Assembly (NCBI GenBank): GCA_035561315.1
Contig: DATMXR010000262.1
Location: 1-11,186, forward strand
Length of the DNA: 11,186 nucleotides
From: JAEYLA01 sp035561315
GTDB lineage: Bacteria > Bacillota > Clostridia > Christensenellales > CAG-138
Direction: 5' to 3'
Within the stretch, counting starts at the first letter, position 1. Every line of letters starts with the position of its first letter. Position numbers and translations under genes: made by a program. Shown piece by piece: positions 1-6,045 of this stretch. The notes under the pieces are model-generated. The model was not told the DNA's origin, did no database searches, and was given only the letters and a program-made list of their open reading frames with translations.

Positions 1-61
1 CGCCGTGACCGACGCCGTGAACGAAGCGCGGGCATTTGCGCTTACGATCGGAGGGAACTAA
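1..61 (+). CDS. rnfG: RnfG, C-terminal end (partial)
   Basis: Only the last 19 codons are present. Base 1 is the third base of a codon and the frame ends with TAA at 59-61, reading AVTDAVNEARAFALTIGGN. The AV-DAVNEA pattern resembles the segment after the FMN-attachment motif (SGAT-TS) near the C terminus of RnfG, the subunit that carries covalent FMN in the Rnf ion-pumping ferredoxin:NAD oxidoreductase. The motif itself lies outside the window. The stop is one base before the rnfE start, which fits the usual rnfC-D-G-E-A-B order. The assignment rests mainly on this position and the short match. Confidence 0.72.
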   Translation, partial: AVTDAVNEARAFALTIGGN

Positions 62-62
62 A

Positions 63-725
63 ATGAAGGGGTTAAAAGTCGTTTTGAACGGCCTTTGGAA
101 GGAAAACCCGACCTTCCGGCTGCTTTTGGGCATGTGCCCCACGCTCGCGATCTCCACCGCCGCCATCAACGGCGTGGGCATGGGGCTTGCGGCGACATTC
201 GTGCTGATCTGCTCCAACGTGTTCGTATCCCTGCTGCGCAATTTTATCCCGTCCCGCGTGCGCATCCCCGCGTATGTCGTTATCATCGCGTCCTTCACGA
301 CGATCGTGGAGCTTTTATTGAAGGCGTTCGTCCCCGCGCTCGACAAGGCGCTGGGGCTGTATATCCCGCTCATCGTCGTTAACTGCATCATACTGGCGCG
401 CGCGGAGGCGTTCGCAAGCTCCAACACCCCGCTGATGAGCGCGCTGGACGGACTGGGCATGGGCCTTGGGTTCACCTGCGCGCTGACGTTCTTTGCTTCC
501 ATACGCGAGCTTATCGGCGCGGGCACCATATTTGGCATACCGGTGCTCGGGGACGGATACGTGCCGGTCGTCATGATGCTGCTCGCACCCGGCGGGTTTA
601 TTACGCTGGGCTTGGTGCTGGGGGCCTTAAACGCCGTTTCCAACAAGAAAAAGAAGGGAGAAAGCAGCGATGACATGGCTTGTAAGGCTTGCCCTCATAG
701 CGATCACTGCGGCGCTGGTCAATAA
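63..725 (+). CDS. rnfE: Rnf electron transport complex subunit RnfE (RsxE)
   Basis: This is a polytopic membrane subunit of the Rnf complex, 220 residues, homologous to RnfA in the same operon. Typical RnfE features are ENPTF near residues 14-18, MCPTLA with Cys25, PALDKALGLYIPLIVVNC with Cys108, and the AEAFAS and ALDGLGMGLGF segments. In Rnf and the related Nqr complex, the paired Cys residues of the two homologous subunits hold an Fe-S cluster inside the membrane. I chose ATG at 63 because GGAGGG at 50-55 lies 7 bases upstream; a longer in-frame start at 36 lies inside rnfG and has no ribosome site. The last 18 residues form a Cys/His-rich tail (Cys207, Cys210, His212, His215, Cys216), encoded where the gene overlaps rnfA out of frame. 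I do not recognise this tail as a standard part of RnfE. Confidence 0.95.
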   Translation: MKGLKVVLNGLWKENPTFRLLLGMCPTLAISTAAINGVGMGLAATFVLICSNVFVSLLRNFIPSRVRIPAYVVIIASFTTIVELLLKAFVPALDKALGLYIPLIVVNCIILARAEAFASSNTPLMSALDGLGMGLGFTCALTFFASIRELIGAGTIFGIPVLGDGYVPVVMMLLAPGGFITLGLVLGALNAVSNKKKKGESSDDMACKACPHSDHCGAGQ

Positions 726-1257
726 TTTTGTCCTGGTGCGGTTTTTGGGCATCTGCCCGTTCTTAGGGGTCTCGCAAAACGTAAAATCCGCTTCCGGCAT
801 GGGGATAGCCGTCACGTTCGTCATGGGCATGGCCTCCCTGTTCACATGGATGATCCAGCAGTGGATACTGGAGCCTCTCGGCATCGGTTTCATGCAGACC
901 ATCGCGTTTATCCTGACCATCGCGGCGCTGGTGCAGTTTGTGGAGATGGTGCTCCAGAAGACGAACCAGACGCTCTACAAGGCGTTAGGCGTGTATCTGC
1001 CGCTCATCACCACCAACTGCGCGGTGCTGGGCGTCGCGATCCTCAACATCGAACAGAACTACACGCTCCTTGAAAGCGTGGTAAACGGCGTGTTCGGCGG
1101 GCTCGGCTTCACGATCGCCATCGTGCTGATGGCGGGCATACGCGAAAAGCTGGAGAACGCCGAGATCCCCAAATCGCTTAGAGGCTTTCCCATCACGCTG
1201 ATGGCCGCGGGGCTTATGGCGATCGCGTTTATGGGCTTTTCCGGGCTGGGCCGGTAA
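670..1257 (+). CDS. rnfA: Rnf electron transport complex subunit RnfA (RsxA)
   Basis: This integral membrane subunit has 195 residues, the usual length for RnfA, with about six hydrophobic segments. Diagnostic segments are NNFVLVRFLGICPFLGVS (Cys29) and LYKALGVYLPLITTNCAVLG (Cys117). These correspond to the Cys-containing segments of RnfE, and together the two subunits are thought to bind an Fe-S cluster midway through the membrane in the path from ferredoxin to NAD. The ATG at 670 has GGGAG at 656-660, 9 bases upstream. The gene starts inside rnfE and overlaps its last 56 bases in a different frame, so the two are probably translationally coupled. The TAA at 1255-1257 is followed at once by the rnfB ribosome site. 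Confidence 0.96.
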   Translation: MTWLVRLALIAITAALVNNFVLVRFLGICPFLGVSQNVKSASGMGIAVTFVMGMASLFTWMIQQWILEPLGIGFMQTIAFILTIAALVQFVEMVLQKTNQTLYKALGVYLPLITTNCAVLGVAILNIEQNYTLLESVVNGVFGGLGFTIAIVLMAGIREKLENAEIPKSLRGFPITLMAAGLMAIAFMGFSGLGR

Positions 1258-1270
1258 GGAGGGAATTTAA

Positions 1271-2086
1271 ATGTCGATTATCTGGATCAGCGCGGGGGCC
1301 GTGGCCCTGCTGGGGCTGCTGTTGGGGGTGGCGCTGGGCGTGGCCGGAAAGTTCTTTTCCGTGGAAAAGGACGAGCGCATCGACGCGGTGCGCGAACTGC
1401 TGCCCGGCGCAAACTGCGGCGCGTGCGGCTACCCCGGGTGCGACGGGCTTGCCGCGGCTATCGTGACCGAAGGCGCAGCCGTCAACGCATGCACCGTAAA
1501 CACTGTGGAGAACGCCAAAAGAATCGCGGAGCTGATGGGCACGGACGCGGGCGGCATCCGGCCGCTCGTCGCCCATGTGCAATGCCGCGGCACGCTTTAC
1601 AACACGCAGCAAAAATTCCATTACGAGGGGCTTTCGGACTGCGTGGCCGCCATGGCGATAGACGACGGCGTAAAGAGCTGCCCCATGAGCTGCCTTGGCT
1701 TTGGGAACTGCGCGCGGGTCTGCCCCGTGGACGCCATCACCATAGTCAACGGCCTTTCCACCATCGACCACAGCCGCTGTATCACCTGCGGCAAATGCGT
1801 GGCGGAATGCCCGCGCCACATCATACGCCTGCTGCCTGAAAGCAGCGTGGTGCGCGTGGATTGCTCCAACGTGCTCAAGGGAAAGACGGTGAGCGACAAC
1901 TGCAAGGTCGGCTGCATCGGCTGCGGCATCTGCGCAAAAAGCTGCGACTATGACGCCATCGCCATGGTGAACGACCTGCCCGTGTTCGATTATGAAAAAT
2001 GCGTGGGCTGCATGGAATGTGCAAAAAAATGCCCGCGCCAGATCATCTGGAGCGCGGGGGTTGAAGAAGAAACCCGGTCCGCCTGA
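1271..2086 (+). CDS. rnfB: Rnf complex ferredoxin-type subunit RnfB
   Basis: The 271-residue RnfB is the cytoplasmic multi-cluster subunit that takes electrons from reduced ferredoxin. Residues 1-27 form one membrane anchor. A four-Cys 4Fe-4S domain follows, with Cys49, Cys52, Cys57 and Cys74 (GANCGACGYPGCDGLA). The C-terminal part has four ferredoxin-like Cys groups: Cys137/141/147/151, Cys170/173/176/180 (CITCGKCVAECP), Cys211/215/218/221/225 and Cys244/247/250/254 (CVGCMECAKKCP). This Cys-rich form is typical of clostridial and acetogen RnfB and longer than proteobacterial RnfB. The ribosome site AAGGAGGG at 1256-1263 lies 7 bases before ATG and overlaps the rnfA stop, so it is co-transcribed with rnfEA. 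It is the last gene of the operon as seen here, followed by a repeat and a hairpin. Confidence 0.97.
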   Translation: MSIIWISAGAVALLGLLLGVALGVAGKFFSVEKDERIDAVRELLPGANCGACGYPGCDGLAAAIVTEGAAVNACTVNTVENAKRIAELMGTDAGGIRPLVAHVQCRGTLYNTQQKFHYEGLSDCVAAMAIDDGVKSCPMSCLGFGNCARVCPVDAITIVNGLSTIDHSRCITCGKCVAECPRHIIRLLPESSVVRVDCSNVLKGKTVSDNCKVGCIGCGICAKSCDYDAIAMVNDLPVFDYEKCVGCMECAKKCPRQIIWSAGVEEETRSA

Positions 2087-2106
2087 AATACATGGAGGAT
2101 ATTGAG

Positions 2107-2200
2107 GGGGAGAAAGGCTCTTTCTGTATTGTCTCTCCCTCCGTCACGGCTGCGCCGTGCCACCTCCCTCGCCAGAGAGGCTCTCCCCGCCAGAGGGAGC
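2107..2200. repeat. Dispersed palindromic repeat-like sequence
   Basis: Downstream of rnfB lies a nested palindrome. The outer arms are CTCCCTC at 2135-2141 and GAGGGAG at 2193-2199. Inside is a perfect hairpin, CACGGC-TGC-GCCGTG at 2145-2159. The segment CCTCGCCAGAG at about 2167-2176 is echoed by CCCCGCCAGAG at about 2186-2195, suggesting a small internal duplication. The overall pattern (CTCCCTCCGTCACGG, then GCCAGAGGGAG) resembles a short non-coding repeat that I recall as frequent between genes in gut clostridial genomes. That is from memory, not a search. No second full copy occurs in this window. Confidence 0.55.
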
Positions 2201-2228
2201 CGAATAACGCTTTCACGGTAATGAAATC

Positions 2229-2263
2229 AAGGGGCTGCCGCGCTTTTCAGCGCGGAGCCCCTT
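2229..2263. terminator. Hairpin between convergent rnfB and permease genes
   Basis: AAGGGGCT and CCGCGC pair with GCGCGG and AGCCCCTT around the loop TTTTCA, with one bulged G at 2237. This gives a 14-bp GC-rich stem. No clean T-run follows on either strand (TTGATTTCAT on the minus side is the better one). Its place between two converging genes suggests a shared bidirectional terminator or transcription barrier. Confidence 0.65.
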
Positions 2264-2303
2264 ATGCTTATATTGTATTTCAGGATGCCGAACCTTATCC
2301 CGT

Positions 2304-3569
2304 TTATATCCCCCAGAACAGCCAGATCAACACATAGCCGGTGAGCACGGCGGCGAGCGTAAAGGGCACGCTGACCTTCATAAATTCCGTCGCTTTGACC
2401 TCGTACCCTTCCTTGCGCAGTATGCCAAGGCCCGCGATGTTTGCGGAAGCCCCGATCGGCGTGAGGTTTCCGCCCAATGTCGCGCCCGCAAGCAGGCCGA
2501 AGTACAATACCGTGGGGTCTACGCCCATAATCTGTGCAATGCCCGCGGTGACCGGAAGCATGGTGGCGATATACGGGATGTTGTCGATAAACGCGGAAAG
2601 CAGCACGGAAGCCCATACCAGCAGCGTATACATCAGGAACAGATTGTTGTTGCTGATGCTCACAAATATGCGGCTGACCTCGTTAATGACGCCCGCTTCC
2701 GTAATGCCCGCGATCACCACGAACAGCCCGGCCAGCAGCAGCAGCGTAAAATAATCGATTTCTTTGATGGTTTCTTTGATAAATGAGAACCTCTTTCTGA
2801 ACAGTTCCCGCACAATACCTATCAAAAACAGTGTCAAGCAGATATAACCGTTGATGTTGCGCGGCTTATTGGGCAAAAACGAGGCGAGTATCAGAAGAAC
2901 GATTGTGGAAACCAGCAGCACCGTGGGAACATAGTCCGTAACCTTCGTCCGCTCCCCCATGCTGATCGGCTCGCGCTGCTTTCTGAATACATAAAGGAGC
3001 ACGAGTGCGGAAACGATGGCGCCGATCTGCACCACGAAGAACATGCCGGGGCGGTTGTGGTAGAATATAAAATCCAAAAAGTCCATATTGGCGTAGCCGC
3101 CCAGCAGTATGGACGTGGTATCCCCGACCAAAGTCGCAGCGCCCTGCAGGTTGGACGAGATAGCGATCGCGATAATGGGCATAACGGGCGAGATTTTCAG
3201 TTTTTTGGAGATATCCACCGCCACGGGCGCCACCATGAGCACGGTCGCCACATTGTCCACAAACGCGGAGATGAGCCCCGCGAACAGGGCCAGCGCGATA
3301 ATCGCCCACCTTACGTCCGGCATCTTGTCCAGTATCATGTCGGCAAGAAGCGCGGGCATCTTGGAATCGATAAACAGCGCCACAATGCCCATGGTGCCGA
3401 ATATCATCAGTATCACGTTCCAGTCTATGGCGGAAAACAGCTTATCGGCCGGCAAAATTCCCAGAATTACAAACAGCGCCGCCGAGGCGAGCGCGATATA
3501 GGCGCGCACCTTGGGAAAAGCGATGAGACACACATAGGTCACCAGAAACAGGATCAGCGCAAGCGTCAT
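2304..3569 (-). CDS. ArsB/NhaD-type (ion transporter superfamily) permease
   Basis: A 421-residue polytopic membrane transporter with about 10-12 hydrophobic segments and two related halves. The ion transporter superfamily signature repeats are visible: FVDNVATVLMVAP (103-115) with SSNLQGAATLVGDTTSI (138-154), and FIDNIPYIATMLPV (327-340) with GGNLTPIGASANI (366-378). Members include ArsB arsenite pumps, NhaD Na+/H+ antiporters and SLC13/CitM-type anion carriers; sequence reading does not fix the substrate. I start at ATG 3569 because GGAGGTGG (plus-strand 3578-3585) lies 8 bases upstream and the first membrane segment follows at once; an upstream in-frame start near 3620 has no comparable site. 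It lies 58 bases after trkA on the same strand, so it is probably in the trkH-trkA transcript. Its company suggests monovalent ion or pH balance, which is inference. No arsR or arsenate reductase gene adjoins it. Confidence 0.88.
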   Translation of the reverse strand: MTLALILFLVTYVCLIAFPKVRAYIALASAALFVILGILPADKLFSAIDWNVILMIFGTMGIVALFIDSKMPALLADMILDKMPDVRWAIIALALFAGLISAFVDNVATVLMVAPVAVDISKKLKISPVMPIIAIAISSNLQGAATLVGDTTSILLGGYANMDFLDFIFYHNRPGMFFVVQIGAIVSALVLLYVFRKQREPISMGERTKVTDYVPTVLLVSTIVLLILASFLPNKPRNINGYICLTLFLIGIVRELFRKRFSFIKETIKEIDYFTLLLLAGLFVVIAGITEAGVINEVSRIFVSISNNNLFLMYTLLVWASVLLSAFIDNIPYIATMLPVTAGIAQIMGVDPTVLYFGLLAGATLGGNLTPIGASANIAGLGILRKEGYEVKATEFMKVSVPFTLAAVLTGYVLIWLFWGI

Positions 3570-3627
3570 GTTGAAAGCCACCTCCGTATTTTTTGAGCAG
3601 GGACGAAGCCCTGTCCGCATCCCCGCC

Positions 3628-4272
3628 TTATCTCGATTTCAGCAGGATCAGATCATCGTCCGCGTACAGCTCCGTTTTTGCGTCCAGCACCGCGATCACC
3701 TCGGATTTCCGGATGACGGCAATGATGTTGATGCCTTCCGTCTGCCTTAAACGCAGCTTTTCCAGGCTTTTCCCCACCCAGCCCGGAAGCGGTTTCATTT
3801 CGATGATATCATATTTATCGGATCGATGGATGGATTCCATTAGCCCGTTTGTGATCAGGCCGTAAGCGACCCGCTCCCCCATCTCCAGTTCGGGGAGGAT
3901 CACGCGGTCCACGCCGATGGATTCCAGTATGAGCTTCTGGCGCGAACCGTTCGCCTTCGCCATGATACAGGGCACCCCGAGCTCCTTCAATATGGTGGCG
4001 GTGACGGCGGCGGCTTCAAAATCCGCGCTGAATGCGATGATCACCACGTCGAAATTCCCGATTCCCAGCTTCTCCAGCACGGCCTTGTCGGAAGCGTCCG
4101 CCTGCACGGCGTGCGTGGAGAACTCGGCGGCCTCCTGCACCACATGCCCGTCCATATCGCAGCAGAGCACATGATGGCCGTTTTCAAACAAAGTACTCGC
4201 CAGGCTCTGGCCAAACTTCCCCAGGCCCAGTATTGCAAACTGCGTGTCTTGGTCAACCTTGACCCTGTTCAT
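3628..4272 (-). CDS. ktrA: Potassium uptake regulatory subunit, TrkA/KtrA family
   Basis: A cytoplasmic RCK protein of 214 residues that gates the adjacent potassium channel subunit in response to nucleotide binding (ATP/ADP or NAD(H) in this family). An N-terminal Rossmann domain begins with FAILGLGKFGQSLA, giving the GxGxxG loop at 16-21 and acidic Asp39 at the end of strand 2 for ribose binding. A C-terminal RCK_C domain runs from about 135 to the end. The single RCK pair and short length match KtrA rather than the double-length TrkA of enterobacteria. ATG at 4272 is preferred because GGCGGTGG sits 5 bases upstream. A GTG three codons earlier (4281) is possible but overlaps that site. The gene begins 25 bases after the trkH/ktrB stop, an operon arrangement that supports a paired function. 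Confidence 0.93.
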   Translation of the reverse strand: MNRVKVDQDTQFAILGLGKFGQSLASTLFENGHHVLCCDMDGHVVQEAAEFSTHAVQADASDKAVLEKLGIGNFDVVIIAFSADFEAAAVTATILKELGVPCIMAKANGSRQKLILESIGVDRVILPELEMGERVAYGLITNGLMESIHRSDKYDIIEMKPLPGWVGKSLEKLRLRQTEGINIIAVIRKSEVIAVLDAKTELYADDDLILLKSR

Positions 4273-4297
4273 ACATTCCACCGCCTTACTTTCTTTT

Positions 4298-5686
4298 TTA
4301 GCCGATCATAACGTCTTCTTCCGGATACCGGATGCGCCCGTTTATGCTTGCGTGCTGCTGGAGGGAGAGTATGATCGTAATCGGCCCGATCCTTCCGACA
4401 TACATGCACAGCATCACAAGCAGCTTGCCCGGCGTGGAAAGAAAAGGCGTGATGCCCGTGGTCACCCCTACCGTCCCCAGCGCCGAAGCCGCTTCAAAGA
4501 GCAGATCCGCTGTGGTATGGGGAAACGCGGAACCGCTTTCCGTGATCGCAAGCACTACGCCTCCGCCCAGCCATATCAGCAGCATGATCACGATAATGGT
4601 CAGCGCCCGCAGCAGCGTGAACGTGGGCAGCGTCTTTCCGAACCCGAATATAGTATGCCTGCCGCTGAGCGCGCTCCAGACGCTTAGAAGCACGATGGCG
4701 ACGGTAACGGTCTTCATACCGCCCGCCGTTCCGCCGGGCGAACCGCCTATGAGCATCAGTATGCTGGACACCATCTTAGAGGTCTCGCTCAGCCCGTTCT
4801 GCGCTATGGTAAAGAAACCGGCCGTGCGCAGCGTAACGGACTGAAAGAAGGCGCACATGACTTTCCCTCCGGCCGAAAGCGGCCCCAGGGTTTCCGGGTT
4901 GTCGTACTCCGCGATCAAAAAGTAGAGAGCGCCCAGCAGAATGAGGGCCGCGGTCATAATGAGCGCGAGCTTGGAGTGCAGCGAAAGGCTGTGCTTTTTT
5001 TTGATATCCGGTTTGATCCTGTACCTGATCTTCAGGCGTATGTCCCGCCATACAGAGAAGCCGATGCCGCCCGTTACGATAAGGCCCATCACCACAAAAT
5101 TAAGAACGGGTTCCGTCGCGTACGGCATAAGGCTGTATTCCCCAAGTATATCGAACCCGGCGTTGCAGAAAGCGGAAACGGAATGGAACACGCCGTTTGC
5201 GAGCGCGTCGTACCAGACGAAGCCCTTATCCAAAAAGAAGACTGTCAGAATCAGCGCGCCCAGGCCCTCGCAAAGGAACGTGCCGCGGATCACCATCAGG
5301 ACCAGGCGGACCATGCCGCTCAGATCGTTGACATTGAACGTGGCCTGCACCGTAAGGCGGTCCTTTAACGTCACCTTTTTCCCAAGGTGGACAACGAAAT
5401 AGGTAAATATCGTGATTAAGCTGAGCCCGCCGATCTGGATGAGAAGCAATATGACGAACTTGCCGAATACGCTCCATGTTGTGGCGGTGACAAGCGTGAC
5501 CAGGCCCGTGACGCAGACCGCCGAGACGGCGGTGAAAAACGCGTCCAGCGCGGCCACTTCCACCCCGGGCTGATGGGAAACCGGCAGGCACAGCAGGAGG
5601 CCGCCGAGTACGATGACAGCCAGGAAGCTGACGGCGATCATCCTGGGAGGAGACATGTTCTTCAGCAGCCTTGCAAGCGCATTCAT
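4298..5686 (-). CDS. ktrB: Potassium uptake channel subunit, TrkH/KtrB family
   Basis: A 462-residue membrane protein of the Trk/Ktr/HKT superfamily, which forms the ion-conducting pore for K+ (often Na+-dependent) uptake and works with the adjacent KtrA. The four pore loops, each with its filter glycine, can be read in order: VCVTGL (57-62), FCNAGFD (173-179), LRTAGFF (286-292) and ALGTVGVTTG (402-411). GGSPGGTAGGMKT at 314-326 is also typical. The N terminus LKNMSPPRMIAVSFLAVIVLGG matches KtrB-like starts. ATG at 5686 has only a weak AAGG upstream; the family match favours it over Met11. Gene order channel-then-RCK, with a shared promoter at 5728-5756, indicates one transcript. Confidence 0.94.
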   Translation of the reverse strand: MNALARLLKNMSPPRMIAVSFLAVIVLGGLLLCLPVSHQPGVEVAALDAFFTAVSAVCVTGLVTLVTATTWSVFGKFVILLLIQIGGLSLITIFTYFVVHLGKKVTLKDRLTVQATFNVNDLSGMVRLVLMVIRGTFLCEGLGALILTVFFLDKGFVWYDALANGVFHSVSAFCNAGFDILGEYSLMPYATEPVLNFVVMGLIVTGGIGFSVWRDIRLKIRYRIKPDIKKKHSLSLHSKLALIMTAALILLGALYFLIAEYDNPETLGPLSAGGKVMCAFFQSVTLRTAGFFTIAQNGLSETSKMVSSILMLIGGSPGGTAGGMKTVTVAIVLLSVWSALSGRHTIFGFGKTLPTFTLLRALTIIVIMLLIWLGGGVVLAITESGSAFPHTTADLLFEAASALGTVGVTTGITPFLSTPGKLLVMLCMYVGRIGPITIILSLQQHASINGRIRYPEEDVMIG

Positions 5687-5727
5687 CTTGAGTCGCCTTG
5701 TCTTTCCCTTATATTTCCGACCGCACC

Positions 5728-5756
5728 ATTATACCTTTTTTGATGACTTCCGTCCA
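5728..5756 (-). promoter_or_regulatory. Sigma-A-type promoter for the ktrB operon
   Basis: On the minus strand TGGACG (plus 5751-5756, 4 of 6 to TTGACA) and TATAAT (plus 5728-5733, perfect) are separated by 17 bases. The predicted transcript start is near 5721, leaving a leader of about 35 bases before the ATG at 5686. Confidence 0.7.
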
Positions 5757-5771
5757 TCCATGTATTGCTTG

Positions 5772-5798
5772 AACGGTATTCTTCTAGGACAACGGTAT
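5772..5798 (+). repeat. Two direct copies of AACGGTAT upstream of the recombinase operon
   Basis: The 8-base word AACGGTAT occurs at 5772-5779 and again at 5791-5798, a period of 19 bases (close to two helical turns). It lies between the ktrB promoter and the small gene at 5842. It may be a protein-binding site or part of an attachment site; the sequence alone does not say which. I find no convincing sigma-A promoter for the rightward genes in this interval. Confidence 0.4.
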
Positions 5799-5841
5799 CC
5801 CCTCATAAATATGGCAGTATCAAGTCCGTGGGAGGCCGTAT

Positions 5842-6045
5842 ATGGGACGCATCGTTATAGAGTACCCCGTTCCCGAAGAAAGGCTTAAATGGAGCCATCC
5901 GCTTATGCGGCTCGTTATGCTCAGGGCCCTCAAGGCGCAGGGCGTTCTTCCCGAGCCCGTTTACATGCGCTGCCTTGCGCAGCTTGATCTATTGGACGGC
6001 TACGACGCGCAAAAAGAGCGGATGGCCGGGGAATATGAACGATGA
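5842..6045 (+). CDS. Small SHOCT-like protein coupled to the recombinase
   Basis: A 67-residue protein not recognised by name. Its central part (about residues 22-50: MRLVMLRALKAQGVLPEPVY followed by MRCLAQLDLL) resembles the SHOCT fold pattern, a short helix, 'G-hydrophobic-x-x-x-x-Tyr/Phe', then a second helix. Small SHOCT proteins are, to my recollection, common beside serine recombinases in clostridial elements. It has no membrane segment or cysteine cluster. The gene looks real: GGAGG at 5831-5835 lies 6 bases before ATG, and its TGA overlaps the recombinase ATG as ATGA (6042-6045), a sign of translational coupling. Possible jobs are a recombinase partner, a directionality factor or a DNA-binding regulator. 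All of these are inference. Confidence 0.72.
   Translation: MGRIVIEYPVPEERLKWSHPLMRLVMLRALKAQGVLPEPVYMRCLAQLDLLDGYDAQKERMAGEYER

Noticed and set aside
36..62. Upstream in-frame start for RnfE at 36
   Set aside because: It lies within the last rnfG codons and has no ribosome binding site; ATG 63 has GGAGGG at good spacing and matches the family N terminus.
1229..1819. Long open frame antisense to rnfB (196 codons)
   Set aside because: It is a shadow of the GC-rich rnfB frame: no ribosome site and low-complexity His/Ala/Arg-rich translation.
2092..2337. Open frame of 81 codons after rnfB
   Set aside because: It has no ribosome site, runs through the palindromic repeat and terminator hairpin, and overlaps the end of the convergent permease gene.
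3057..3596. Open frame of 179 codons antisense to the permease gene
   Set aside because: The opposite strand encodes a clear membrane transporter; this translation is Gln/His/Arg-rich with no recognisable features.
3598..3613. CAGGG/CCCTG hairpin between ktrA and the permease gene as a terminator
   Set aside because: The stem is only 5 bp with no T-run on the transcribed side; it does not convincingly separate the two genes.
3570..3620. Extended permease start near 3620
   Set aside because: The added 17 residues are not membrane-like, and the strong GGAGGTGG site supports ATG 3569.
5804..5812. CATAAATAT as a mother-cell sigma (SigE/SigK) -10 element for the recombinase operon
   Set aside because: It matches only the first four bases, and no suitable -35 sequence lies at the right distance.
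5842..5940. Small SHOCT-like gene as the missing 5' part of cotJC (both contain a YPV near the N terminus)
   Set aside because: Apart from YPV there is no match to the CotJC N terminus, and the rest fits a SHOCT-like helix pair.
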